64,000 nucleotides of DNA from positions 1 to 64,000 of the forward strand of contig NZ_JAAXLS010000029.1 of the NCBI RefSeq assembly GCF_012328925.1, in the 5' to 3' direction. The notes beneath the pieces are model-generated. The model saw only the letters and a program-made list of their open reading frames with translations, did no database searches and was not told the DNA's origin. Source of the stretch: Amycolatopsis acididurans (lineage in GTDB: Bacteria; Actinomycetota; Actinomycetes; Mycobacteriales; Pseudonocardiaceae). Positions 40,889-49,798 of this stretch are shown here, one piece after another (position 1 is the stretch's first letter; each line of letters opens with the position of its first letter). The translations under genes were made by a program, and so were the position numbers.

Positions 40889-42066
40889 ATCGCCCCCACG
40901 ATCGTCACCGAAGCCACGGCGGCGTCGGGCCCGATGTAGCCGCCGGCGTTTTCCGCCAGCCCGATCCGCGCGCCCTCGACCTGCCGGGAACCGCAGCGTC
41001 CGCGCAGCTGGTCGACCAGCTCGACCAGCTGCCCGATGCCGGTGGCACCGACCGGATGTCCCTTGCTGCCAAGGCCTCCGCTCGGATTGACCGGTATCCG
41101 GCCACCGAGTGTCGTCGCACCGGAGCGCAGCAGCCGGGTCGCGCCGCCTTCCGCGCACAACCCCAGTTCCTCGGTCACGATCAGCTCGGCGGGCGACGCG
41201 GCGTCGTGGCACTCGACGACGTCGACGTCCTGCGGGCCAAGGCCCGCCATCGCGTACGCCCGCCGCGCGGTCTGCGGCACCAGCTCGCCGTAGATACCCG
41301 GCCGGCCGGAACCGAGCACGGTGGCCAGCAGGCGCACCGGCTCGGCGCCCCACCGTGCGGCGATCTCCGGTGTGGTGAGCACCGCGGCCGCCGCACCGTC
41401 GGACATCGGCGCGCACATCGGCAGCGTGAGCGCCCCGCTGATCGGCCGGGCCGCGAGCACCTCCTCGACGGTGAGCGTGCCGCCGTACTGGGCCTTCGGG
41501 TTGAGCGCGCCGTGCGCGTGGTTCTTCACCGCGACGCGCGCGAAATCCTCCGGCGTGGCGTCCGTCCGCTCCGCGTACCACTGGGCGAACCGCGCGTAGA
41601 CGTCCATGAAGATCGAGCCGGTGCCCGCGGTACCCAGATCCTCGCGGATCTCCGGCAGCCGGTCCTGGTCCAGCGCGGCCTGCATGACCGCGAACGCGCG
41701 CGATCTGTCGCTGTGGTTGAGCTTTTCGGCGCCGATGGCCACCGCGACGTCGACCTGCCCGGCGGCCACCGCGAGCCAGGCCTGGTTGACCGCGGTGGAC
41801 CCGGACGCGCACGCGTTCTCCACGTTGATCAGCGGGATGCCCTCCAGCCCGGTACCGCGCACGGCGTGCTGCCCGCGCACGGATTCCTGGCCGTGGATCA
41901 GCCCGGCGCCGCTGTTGCTGTAGTAGACGAGCCCGACCTCCTTGGCCGTCGCGCCGGAGTCGTGCAAGGCTTCCGCGGTCGCCTCGCCGACGAGCGAGCA
42001 GAAGGTGCGGTCGAGGAACTTCCCGAACCCGGTCATGCCGGCCCCGGCGATCACGACATCCCGCAT
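40885..42066 (-). CDS. thiolase-superfamily protein, second SCP-x-type copy
   Basis: A 393-residue protein. Nucleophile region LINVENACASGSTAVNQAWL, followed by VECHDAASPAELIVTEELGL and PSGGLGSKGHPVGATGIGQL, all as in the first copy (34592-35779). The C-terminal region again lacks the Cys of classical thiolases (IGLAENAGGYIGPD). Two similar copies in divergent operons may act at two chain-shortening steps. Overlaps with the LLM gene (ATGA) and the hydratase gene (GTGA). Confidence 0.86.
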   Translation of the reverse strand: MRDVVIAGAGMTGFGKFLDRTFCSLVGEATAEALHDSGATAKEVGLVYYSNSGAGLIHGQESVRGQHAVRGTGLEGIPLINVENACASGSTAVNQAWLAVAAGQVDVAVAIGAEKLNHSDRSRAFAVMQAALDQDRLPEIREDLGTAGTGSIFMDVYARFAQWYAERTDATPEDFARVAVKNHAHGALNPKAQYGGTLTVEEVLAARPISGALTLPMCAPMSDGAAAAVLTTPEIAARWGAEPVRLLATVLGSGRPGIYGELVPQTARRAYAMAGLGPQDVDVVECHDAASPAELIVTEELGLCAEGGATRLLRSGATTLGGRIPVNPSGGLGSKGHPVGATGIGQLVELVDQLRGRCGSRQVEGARIGLAENAGGYIGPDAAVASVTIVGAM

Positions 42067-43097
42067 CAGTGGCTCTTTCCGTTGGGCGCCAGGGCTTTCA
42101 GGAGAGCGGGACGGTCTCCGAAAGGAGTGACGACGAGGGTGTCCACTCCGGCGGTCTCGTAGGCGGACAACTTCTTCTCCAGCGTGCCTGAGGTCGCGGT
42201 GAGGGCGACGAGATCCAGCAGTTCGGGGCTGAGCGCGGCCGCGGCGCCCTTCCGGTCACCCGCCAGGAACCGGTCCTGGCAGGCGTGTGCCGAGGCGCCG
42301 TGGCCGTAACGCTCGGCCAGCTCGACGTAGAAGTTCTTGTCCTTGGCGCCCATCCCGCCGAGGTAGAAGGCGACCATCGGCCGCACGAGGTCACGGGCGG
42401 TGTCGAGGTCGTCGTGGAGGGCGGCCGGAACGGTGGGCGCCATCACCACGTCGGACCGGCGCCGCCCCGCCTTCTCGATGCCCCGGATCAGCGGGGCGGT
42501 GAGCATGTCGGCGTGCTCCGGGCTGAACAGGAACGGCAGCCAGCCGTCGGCGAGCGCCCCGGCCTGCTCGACGGTCTTCGCGCCGCCGACGCCGAGGTAG
42601 ATCGGAATCCGGTTCTGCACCGGGGCGCCGAGCAGCTTCAGCGGCTTGCCGAGTCCGAGCCCCTCGCGCACCGGGAGTGTCCATTCGCGACCCTCGTACT
42701 CCAGTGGCGCACCGGACAAGGCCTGCCGGATGATGTCGATGTACTCACGGGTCCGCCGCAACGGGGCGGTGAAAGGCACGCCGTACCAGCCTTCGGACAC
42801 CTGCGGTCCGGAAAGCCCGAGTCCGAGCAGCATCCGGCCGCCGGACAGCCGGTCCACAGTGGACGCCGCCATCGCGGTGGTCGCCGGCTGCCTCGCCGGA
42901 ATCTGCAGAATTCCGGCGCCGAGGCCGATCCGTTCGGTCACCGAGCTCAGCGCGCCCAGCAACGCGACGCCATCCTGCCCGTAGCCCTCGGCCACCCACA
43001 GCGACTCGAAGCCGAGCCGGTCGGCCAGCTTCGCGAGCGTGAACTGCTCCTCGATCTCGAACCACGGCCAATAGGCCAGCGAAACTCCCAGCCGCAT
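42066..43097 (-). CDS. LLM-class (F420-dependent-type) flavin oxidoreductase
   Basis: A 343-residue TIM-barrel protein. ATG 43097 has GGAGGTAG seven bases upstream. It contains LADRLGFESLWVAEGYGQDG, TERIGLGAGILQIPARQPAT and LSGGRMLLGLGLSGPQVSEG, the bacterial-luciferase-like fold of F420- or FMN-dependent enzymes. In actinomycetes such enzymes often do F420-dependent redox steps in lipid and steroid catabolism. It is the second gene of the 44.1-39.2 kb operon. Cofactor is inferred from the family. Confidence 0.86.
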   Translation of the reverse strand: MRLGVSLAYWPWFEIEEQFTLAKLADRLGFESLWVAEGYGQDGVALLGALSSVTERIGLGAGILQIPARQPATTAMAASTVDRLSGGRMLLGLGLSGPQVSEGWYGVPFTAPLRRTREYIDIIRQALSGAPLEYEGREWTLPVREGLGLGKPLKLLGAPVQNRIPIYLGVGGAKTVEQAGALADGWLPFLFSPEHADMLTAPLIRGIEKAGRRRSDVVMAPTVPAALHDDLDTARDLVRPMVAFYLGGMGAKDKNFYVELAERYGHGASAHACQDRFLAGDRKGAAAALSPELLDLVALTATSGTLEKKLSAYETAGVDTLVVTPFGDRPALLKALAPNGKSH

Positions 43098-43102
43098 ACC
43101 GG

Positions 43103-44068
43103 CTACCTCCACTTTCCGGGGCGAAGCACGATTTTGCCCAGCGCGCGGCGCTCGTCCACCGCGGCAAGCGCCTTTTCCACATCCTCGAACGGGAACGTCT
43201 CGCCGATCGGCGGGAGCAGCCGCCGCGATTCCCACCACGGCAACAACTCTGCCCACTGCTGCGCGGCATATCCGGGACGGCCGAGGCCATAAGCGCCCCA
43301 GCCCACCCCGACGACCTCGGTATTGGTCAGCAGCAAGCGGTTCACCTTGACGGCCGGGATCTGGCCCGCGGTGAAGCCGACCACCAGCAGCCGGCCTTCT
43401 CCACTGAGACACCGCAGCGAATCGGTGAACCGGTCGCCGCCCACGGGATCGACGACGACATCGACGCGCCGTCCCGCCAGTTGCTGCCGAAATTCCTTGG
43501 CAGGCAATACTTCGTGTGCGCCCGCCCACCGGGCAAGCGCGGCCTTCGCGGGGGTCGAAGTCACGGCGAACACCGTGGCGCCCAGCGCCACGGCGAGCTG
43601 CACGCAGGCGATCCCCACCCCGCCCGCCGCCCCGTGCACGAGCACGGTTTCGCCGGCGCGCAACCGGCCGCGTACCGACAGGGCGAAATGCGCGGTCAGG
43701 TAGTTGACCGGAAGGCAGGCGCCTTCATCGAAGGAGACCTCGTCCGGCAAGGGCAGCACCCGGTCGGCCTCGGCCACGACGGTCTCCGCGAACGCCCCGA
43801 TGTCCAGCAGCGCCGCGACCCGGTCCCCCACGCGGAAGGACGAGCGCTCCGGTGCCCACCGCACGACGCCGGCGCACTCCTGCCCCAGCACGAAGGGGAA
43901 CTCGAACCGGGTCTGGTAGCGCCCCCAGCTCTGCAGCACGTCGGGGTAGACCACCCCGGCCGCCCGCACGTCGATCAGCACCTGGTCGGGGTCGCACACA
44001 GGTTCCGGCAGGTCCCGGACGCGCACCGCGCCCGGGCCACCGGCACTCGTCACCACCACCGCGCGCAC
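43103..44068 (-). CDS. NADPH:quinone reductase/zinc-binding dehydrogenase (MDR)
   Basis: About 321 residues from GTG 44068, with GGAGG and GAGG upstream; an ATG at 44107 is in frame but lies against the operator. Motifs: VYPDVLQSWGRYQTRFEFPF, GQECAGVV, PVNYLTAHFAL and GAAGGVGIACVQLAVALGA, typical of the mycobacterial/actinobacterial QOR group. First gene of the operon that continues through LLM, thiolase, hydratase and MDR. Site 3 of the shared operator is directly upstream. Confidence 0.85.
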   Translation of the reverse strand: MRAVVVTSAGGPGAVRVRDLPEPVCDPDQVLIDVRAAGVVYPDVLQSWGRYQTRFEFPFVLGQECAGVVRWAPERSSFRVGDRVAALLDIGAFAETVVAEADRVLPLPDEVSFDEGACLPVNYLTAHFALSVRGRLRAGETVLVHGAAGGVGIACVQLAVALGATVFAVTSTPAKAALARWAGAHEVLPAKEFRQQLAGRRVDVVVDPVGGDRFTDSLRCLSGEGRLLVVGFTAGQIPAVKVNRLLLTNTEVVGVGWGAYGLGRPGYAAQQWAELLPWWESRRLLPPIGETFPFEDVEKALAAVDERRALGKIVLRPGKWR

Positions 44069-44108
44069 GCGACCACCTCGCCTCCGACGCGGCCCAGCCT
44101 GACACATT

Positions 44109-44127
44109 ACTAACTAGTCAGTCAAGA
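44109..44127. promoter_or_regulatory. shared operator-like site 3 (upstream of the 44.1-39.2 kb operon)
   Basis: TACTAACTAGTCAGTCAAG. The core ACTAACTAGTCAGT shows partial dyad symmetry (ACT..AGT) around CTAG. It is the best of the three similar sites and lies 41 bases upstream of the GTG start of the first gene. Confidence 0.65.
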
Positions 44128-44168
44128 TTGCCAGGTGAGGCATACCGGGCGCGGCGCCGGCGTTTCAG

Positions 44169-45074
44169 CTATTTCGAGTCGAGCTTGCCCAGCGGATCGG
44201 CGGTCGCCGCCAGTGCCGCCCGGAACTGCGGCCACGCACCGTCTTCGAGCCCCAGCGCGGTGCGCAGATACGCCAGCGTGGCGCGCTGCACGAGCGCGAC
44301 GCGTTCGGGGCTTTCGTCGGTGGTGCGCGTGTCGTGGGCGCCCTGGATGCCGCCGAGTCCGTGTTCCGCCCCGAAAAGGGTCAGCAGATCGGTGGCCCCC
44401 GGGGCCAGGCGGAAGCCGTCGGTGAACCAGTCCGGGCCGCGCACCGTCAGCGGGGACTGGTCGGCGTCACCGGCGACGAGCAGGCTCGGCGCCTTCATCT
44501 CGGCGAACTCCGGGCTCATGAAAGGGAAGTACTCGGCGGCCATCGGGGTGAGGTCGGCGCCGCCGGTGCCGGGCAGGCAGAGCAGCATCGCCGCCCTGAC
44601 CCGAGGGTCGGCCATGCTCTCCCCTGGCGTGCCGTCGGCGTCGATGACCCGCGCACCTCCGAGCGTGCTCGCCGTCTGCGCGCCCCACGAGTGACCGGCG
44701 GCCGCGATACGGTCGCGGTCGATGCGCCCGGCCAGTCCGGGCACCTCGGATTCGACGACGTCGAGCCGGTCGATGATCCGGGTCAGGTCGGCGGTGCGGA
44801 TGCGCCAGATGAGCGGGGTGCGCGGGTCGTCGGGAGCGAGCCCGAGCGAGTCGAGGTGAGTGGGCTGGATGACGACGAACCCGTGGGCCGCCCAGAAATC
44901 GGCGAGCGGTGCGTAGTCGTCCATGCCCAGGGTCATGCCGTGCGAAAAGACGATGACCGGCAGGTCGCGGCCCGTCGTGGGTGCGGTGACGCGCACCTGC
45001 AGGTCCTGCCCGCGATCAGGGTCCGAGAGCGAGACCGGCCGGACCGAGATGACGGGGGTCGTGGTGTCGTTCAT
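44169..45074 (-). CDS. alpha/beta hydrolase (PAF-acetylhydrolase/dienelactone-hydrolase-like)
   Basis: A 301-residue protein. Nucleophile motif GHSWG in RIAAAGHSWGAQTASTLGG; the oxyanion region is VIVFSHGMTLGMDDYAPLADF; the catalytic His is likely in LFGAEHGLGGIQGAH. No signal peptide, so cytosolic. It stands alone on the minus strand and is divergent from a TetR regulator, which presumably controls it. Esterase or lipase; substrate unknown. Confidence 0.85.
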   Translation of the reverse strand: MNDTTTPVISVRPVSLSDPDRGQDLQVRVTAPTTGRDLPVIVFSHGMTLGMDDYAPLADFWAAHGFVVIQPTHLDSLGLAPDDPRTPLIWRIRTADLTRIIDRLDVVESEVPGLAGRIDRDRIAAAGHSWGAQTASTLGGARVIDADGTPGESMADPRVRAAMLLCLPGTGGADLTPMAAEYFPFMSPEFAEMKAPSLLVAGDADQSPLTVRGPDWFTDGFRLAPGATDLLTLFGAEHGLGGIQGAHDTRTTDESPERVALVQRATLAYLRTALGLEDGAWPQFRAALAATADPLGKLDSK

Positions 45075-45171
45075 GTGATGAAGACCTTTCCGACGAAGAT
45101 GTGCCGAGCCCCCGATCCGGTCCCAGATCTGAGACCATGGACTAATCCGGATCGAGGTTCCACATCAGCAT

Positions 45172-45190
45172 AGCGGAACATTGATCCGCT
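45172..45190. promoter_or_regulatory. inverted repeat between hydrolase and TetR
   Basis: AGCGGA (45172-45177) and TCCGCT (45185-45190) are perfect inverted repeats seven bases apart, 27 bases before the TetR start. Candidate operator. Confidence 0.5.
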
Positions 45191-45216
45191 TAACAGGGAG
45201 GAGGGAGGCACCTCGC

Positions 45217-45795
45217 ATGACGACGGCTGACACAACGCCGCCCGGCAGGCGCAGGCGGTCCGACGCCCGCCGCAACGAGCAGACACTCCTGGACGCCGCC
45301 GCCACCGTGTTCGTGCGCGCGGGGGTGGAAGCGCCCGTGCGCGACATCGCCGCCGAAGCGGGTGTGGGCATCGGCACGATCTACCGGCACTTCCCCACCC
45401 GGGCAGACCTGGTGGTCGCGGTGTTCCGGCACCAGGTCGACGCGCTCGCGGCCCCCACCGCCGAGGCAGGCGAATCTCCCGAGGACGCCCTGCGGAGCTG
45501 GGTGCACCGCTTCGCCGACTTCCTGGTCACCAAGCACGGCCTCGCCGAGGCGCTGCGCTCGGATCAAGCGGGCTTCGAGAGCCTGCACTCGGAGTTCGTC
45601 GAGCGTCTCCTGCCCGTGCTCGACCAGTTGCTCAAAGCGGCGGCCGCGACCGGCCGGACCCGCGACGACGTCCGGGCCTTCGACCTGATGCTCGGCGTCG
45701 GCAACCTCTGCATCGGAGCCGACACCTTCCCCGACTACCGGGCGCGGCACATGATCGACCTGCTACTGGCAGGTCTCGCCCGGACGGATTCTTGA
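45217..45795 (+). CDS. TetR-family transcriptional regulator
   Basis: A 192-residue protein. ATG 45217 is favoured: GGAGGGAGG lies upstream with good spacing, and MTTADTTPPGRRRRSDARRN is a normal TetR start. HTH: LLDAAATVFVRAGVEAPVRD then AEAGVGIGTIYRHFPTRADL. The C-terminal domain includes LMLGVGNLCIGADTFPDY. Divergent from the alpha/beta hydrolase, with an inverted repeat in between. Confidence 0.87.
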   Translation: MTTADTTPPGRRRRSDARRNEQTLLDAAATVFVRAGVEAPVRDIAAEAGVGIGTIYRHFPTRADLVVAVFRHQVDALAAPTAEAGESPEDALRSWVHRFADFLVTKHGLAEALRSDQAGFESLHSEFVERLLPVLDQLLKAAAATGRTRDDVRAFDLMLGVGNLCIGADTFPDYRARHMIDLLLAGLARTDS

Positions 45796-45991
45796 GGGCC
45801 GTCAACACCGGCGCCAAGAACCTCGAGTCACCACAGAGGACGAAGTGTCGTCGGCGGCCGTGGTCGTGGTGGGCGGTAGCCGCATGCCGGGGCCATATCG
45901 TTACGAGGAGTGGCGCCGCGTGATCGATACTTAGGCCGTCAGGCGCGGTAGGTTCTGTCCCGCGTGGACACACGGAAGGCGGGGGTGGGCA

Positions 45992-47067
45992 GTGGTTCTC
46001 GCGGCAGACCAACTCGCCGGGAAGGCCTGGATGACCGCCGGAACCGTCGCCGGTCTCCTCCTCATGATCACGGCTTTACTAGTGTGGTATCTGCGCCGAC
46101 GGGCCTGTATCCGTCGTGTTGGCAGCGTGCACAGCCGTCTGCGGATCGCCCATTCGCTCCGCGAGGCGGGCCATTTTCAGCAGGCCGAGGATGCCTACCG
46201 AGCAATGCTCGGCGAGCACAGGCGAACCACGCGAGATCAGGGCTTCGCGCTCGATGCGGCCACAGGCCTATACCTCACTCTCCTCGATCGCGGCGATTGG
46301 CCGGGCGCGGAAACGCTGCTGCGCGAAATTGTCGCCACCTACGACCCGATGAGCCCTCCGTTTCGGATGGGTTTGCTGCACGCGCGACGTGAGCTAGCGC
46401 ATATACGACTGCACCGCGGCGAGTACTCCGACGCAGTCGATGAGTTGCGCGCGATCGAGAGAGAGAGTGTCACCAACGTTGGGGAGACACGAGCCGGCAC
46501 ACCCTTCGCGCTCGTATCCTCCTGGCCGAAGCACTGACCGCCGCAGGACAAGCGGCCGACGCGGTGCCCCTGGCGCGACAGGTGATCGAATGCACTGATC
46601 GTGTACCGGGAATCAGCCCCCGACAGACCGTACTCCTGCGGATCGCGCTCGCCGAAGCTCTCGTGAAGGCCGGCAAACTCGACGATGCTGAGCGCGAGCT
46701 TTCCTCGGCCGCGCTGACCTGTGAAGCCGCGGAAATGGACACGAGAACGTCCCTGACCTTCCGCTCCACATTAGCCGCGGCGGCGACTGAACGGGGACAG
46801 CACGAAGACGCCATGCGCCACTGGGCCGAACTGCTTCCCGAATTCGCGGCACGACATGGCGAGCAACACCCGTGGACACTGGACATCCGCTACGAGATGG
46901 CCCAGCTGCGGCACCGGCTCGGCGACTCCGCCGCCGCGGTGGCCGACCACCGAGCGGTACTCGACGCTCGGCGGCGAATACTCGGCGAGACGCACCCCCA
47001 CACGATCGAAAGCCGTGCCGCCCTCGACGACGCGGCAAGAGGCGACGCGGCCACCACCGAACCTTAG
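45992..47067 (+). pseudogene. membrane-anchored TPR protein, frameshifted at a GA repeat
   Basis: GTG 45992 follows a G-rich ribosome-binding site. Residues 14-34 form one transmembrane helix, then TPR-like helices follow (SLREAGHFQQAEDAYRAMLG). The frame is broken near 46460. The continuation RHTLRARILLAEALTAAGQ, LVKAGKLDDAERELSSA and DIRYEMAQLRHRLGDSA is in another frame. An 11-base GA tract (46457-46467) lies at the break; removing one GA unit restores a single frame of about 357 residues with plausible TPR sequence. The protein may be phase variable or simply mutated. Confidence 0.7.
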
Positions 47068-47241
47068 GGCCGACGCGGGCGAGTCGAGGAGTGGCGCCAC
47101 TCCAGGCTGCTCGCCGCAGCCGGCTCGACACCCCCATTCAGCTAACCGGCGTTGGTCATATTCAGCCGTGAGAGGCATGTACGCAGCTCGTAGCATGCTT
47201 TTAACTAGGTGGACCGTCGGCTTGGCCTTAATGTGGGCGGC

Positions 47242-47961
47242 GTGAGTGGTCTTGAAGACGAGGCCCTGGACGCTGTCGCCGTCCTGGGAGAGAAGCTGCG
47301 CCGCAGCCTGTACACATTGGTGCGCGATGCCCGGCGGCCGGTCACCAGGGACGAGGCCGCCGACGCTGCGGGGATTTCGCGCAAGCTCGCGGCGTTCCAC
47401 CTGGACAAACTCGTCGACGCCGGGCTCCTGCGGTCCCGGTTCGAAAGCGGACGCCGGGTTGTCGGCCGCAAGCCCAAGGTCTACGAGCCGGTCGAGAACG
47501 CGATCCAGGTCAGCATCCCGCCGCGCAACTACAAGCTGCTCGCCGACATCCTCGTCGAGGCGCTGCTGGCCGCCAACGCCGACGTGGATGCCCGCGACGC
47601 CACGATGCGCGTCTCGCACGAGCGGGGAGTCTCGCTGGGCACCACGGAGCGGGAACGCCGGCGCCCCGGCCGGCTCGGTCCGGAGCGGGCGCTGACGTTG
47701 ACCGAGGAAATCCTCGACCAGCACGGTTTCGAACCCGTCCGGCCCGCCCGCGACTGTCTCCGCCTTGGCAACTGCCCCTTCCACCCGATCGCCGCCAGGG
47801 AACCCGAGTTCGTCTGCGGGCTCAATCTCGCCTTCGTCAACGGGCTGACCGAAGGACTGCAGGTCGAGCGCACACTCGACGCGGTGCTCTCGCCCGCGGC
47901 CGGCGAATGCTGCGTCGAACTCCGCCACCGCACCTCCGCGACCGCACGGGAGCCCGGATGA
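47242..47961 (+). CDS. ArsR-like HTH regulator with C-terminal Cys-rich domain
   Basis: About 239 residues if it starts at GTG 47242 (SGLEDEALDAVAVLGEKLRR); GTG 47209 upstream is possible. The winged HTH (about 15-85) has VTRDEAADAAGISRKLAAFH then DKLVDAGLL. The C-terminal part has Cys residues in RDCLRLGNCPFHPIA, FVCGLN and ECCVELR, suggesting a metal or iron-sulfur ligand set as in SufR-like regulators. The next gene overlaps its stop (ATGA at 47958-47961). It may be a redox or metal sensor; cofactor unproven. Confidence 0.8.
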   Translation: MSGLEDEALDAVAVLGEKLRRSLYTLVRDARRPVTRDEAADAAGISRKLAAFHLDKLVDAGLLRSRFESGRRVVGRKPKVYEPVENAIQVSIPPRNYKLLADILVEALLAANADVDARDATMRVSHERGVSLGTTERERRRPGRLGPERALTLTEEILDQHGFEPVRPARDCLRLGNCPFHPIAAREPEFVCGLNLAFVNGLTEGLQVERTLDAVLSPAAGECCVELRHRTSATAREPG

Positions 47962-48233
47962 ACTGGCGAGACATCCTCCGAAGCGACGTCGGCGAGATAC
48001 TCAACGATCTCGGCGACCAGTACGGCTGCCCGTCCCTGTGCTGGGACCTCGACCGCGGCCTCGTCGGCAGCCCCGCCAACGGCGATCCGTCCACCGCTGG
48101 AAAATGGGCCGAACTGCTCGGCCTCGAACCACGGTGCGCGGCCCCGGACGGCCGCGTCGAGTACTGCGGGCACCTCGGGGAAATCCCGCTCACCATCCGC
48201 GCTCAGCGCCACCCTTCCGGGGGCACCGCGTGA
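47958..48233 (+). CDS. small Cys-containing protein coupled to the HTH regulator
   Basis: A 91-residue protein. ATG overlaps the HTH stop. The sequence has four Cys (YGCPSLCWDLD, EPRCAAPD and EYCGHLGE). I do not recognise it. Translational coupling to a Cys-rich regulator suggests a shared metal- or redox-related function. Confidence 0.6.
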   Translation: MNWRDILRSDVGEILNDLGDQYGCPSLCWDLDRGLVGSPANGDPSTAGKWAELLGLEPRCAAPDGRVEYCGHLGEIPLTIRAQRHPSGGTA

Positions 48234-48556
48234 CGGCCGGCAGCTGAGCACAATGGACCACTGAGCGCTGGCGAATCGCTCACCCGAACGGTTCCGGAAT
48301 CGTGCATGAATCCCGGGGAACGAACTGCGGCACCCGAACGGGTGAGATGCGCGTTGACGCCGAAAATGGTGGGTCCACACTGGAACCCTGGCAGGCCACC
48401 ATTGGTCCACATGGCACCGTCCATTAACACCCATTCGGTAAGAGAATTTCCCCTAACAGATCGCGAAGAATGTGAGATCATTTTCCGGTCGTGCGCCGGC
48501 AGTGTCTGCCGGGCTGTCTTCGAATCGGGGGCCGGCGAGAAAGAAGGAATGATCAC
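48234..48556. other. non-coding region with direct repeats
   Basis: No convincing gene. CACCCGAACGG occurs at 48281-48291 and 48331-48341, the second copy extending to CACCCGAACGGGTG, a palindrome around AA. GGTCCACA also repeats (48371 and 48405 region). These may be binding sites for a regulator of the following secreted protein, or an old repeat. Confidence 0.4.
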
Positions 48557-49060
48557 ATGAAAAAGCGACTTCTGGTGATCCTCGGCCTGCCGCTGCTGCT
48601 CGCGCTACTGACCACGCTGCCCGCGCAAGCCGTCAGTCCCCACTTCATCAGAGCCGACGGCACGCTGAATTCCGACGGCACCCTGACTGTGGCGTTCAAG
48701 GAAGCAGGACTGGGTACGAACCAGAACATCGATTATCTGCTCACTGCCGACGCGAGAGCCACCTACGTCTGTGTCAACCACGGTGGCGCCAACCCCTCCG
48801 CGTCGAACAAGACCGAGGCCGCGGGACCGGTCACGGCCCCCGGCACCTTCAACTCGGGCAAGAACGGCCAGGTCACAGCCTCGTTGACCGTGTCGCCGCC
48901 GTCCACCACGCTGACCTGCCCGCCCGGGCAGAGCCTGCAGGTCGCCCAAGTGAGCTACACCAACGTCACGCTCACCGACACGACCAACGATGTGAGCACA
49001 CCCGTCACCGGAACATTCAGCTCGGGATGCCTGCTGCCCAACGTCCGGGGCGCCTGTTAG
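48557..49060 (+). CDS. secreted protein of unknown function
   Basis: A 167-residue protein. ATG 48557 has AAGAAGGA upstream. Signal peptide MKKRLLVILGLPLLLALLTT ends at PAQA. The mature part is Thr/Ser/Asn-rich with four cysteines (YVCVNHGG, LTCPPGQ, SSGCLLPN and the final Cys), which suggests two disulfides and a beta-sandwich. It resembles no family I can name. Confidence 0.75.
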   Translation: MKKRLLVILGLPLLLALLTTLPAQAVSPHFIRADGTLNSDGTLTVAFKEAGLGTNQNIDYLLTADARATYVCVNHGGANPSASNKTEAAGPVTAPGTFNSGKNGQVTASLTVSPPSTTLTCPPGQSLQVAQVSYTNVTLTDTTNDVSTPVTGTFSSGCLLPNVRGAC

Positions 49061-49347
49061 CCGCAGCCCGCTGGAGTGACGCCGAGCGCGCCGCTCCAGC
49101 GTTCGGTTTCGAAGGCATAATCCACAATGGACAGCTGAGTCAACTGGCGGTGAGTCGGCAAACACGCAAGGGAAGCGGCGCCGAGAGGCGGGTCGCGCCG
49201 CCAGAGGAAAGGAGCACCTCGTTTCCTCCCACGTGACAACGGCACTGCGCCAGCTACTTTTCGTGTGTTCCGGATCGTCGCTACCGCGGCAGGGCGGGAG
49301 TACTGTCGTTGCATAGCCGGTCAGGCCCACGTCGAAGGAGGCTGACC

Positions 49348-49788
49348 ATGAGCATCCGACGCGCCGCGCGGCACGGGGCTCACGCCCTGGCTATCGGGAC
49401 GGCCGCCGTTTTCGCCGCCGCCTGCGGGGGCACCACGCCGTCGAGTCCTCCCACGTCGGCGGCGGCCCCGGCGGGAACGTCGGTCACCGCGACGATGACG
49501 GACTACCACATCGCCCTGTCCCAAACGTCGTTCACGCCCGGTAAATACACGTTCAACGCCGTCAACTCGGGCAAGACGCCACACGCGCTGGAGATCAACG
49601 GGCCCGGCGTGGTGAACCAGCGCACGCCGGGAACCCTGCAGCCCGGTCAGTCCGCCACCCTGACCGTCACGCTCGGCACGGGCAGCTACGAGCTGTGGTG
49701 CCCCATCGACGGGCACAAGGGTCTCGGCATGGACCTGACCGTCACCACCGGCGGAGGACCCGCACCGTCCTCGCCCAGCGGCTATTAG
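49348..49788 (+). CDS. lipoprotein with type-1 copper (cupredoxin-like) domain
   Basis: A 146-residue protein. ATG 49348 follows GAAGGAGG. The lipobox is FAAAC (Cys26). After a Pro/Ala/Ser-rich linker, residues 46-135 form a small beta barrel with copper ligands His79 (KTPHALE), Cys118 (LWCPIDGH), His123 and Met128, a complete blue-copper set. Similar proteins are small electron carriers or copper-binding lipoproteins. A redox partner is not in the neighbourhood. Confidence 0.85.
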   Translation: MSIRRAARHGAHALAIGTAAVFAAACGGTTPSSPPTSAAAPAGTSVTATMTDYHIALSQTSFTPGKYTFNAVNSGKTPHALEINGPGVVNQRTPGTLQPGQSATLTVTLGTGSYELWCPIDGHKGLGMDLTVTTGGGPAPSSPSGY

Positions 49789-49798
49789 CGGGCGCCGG

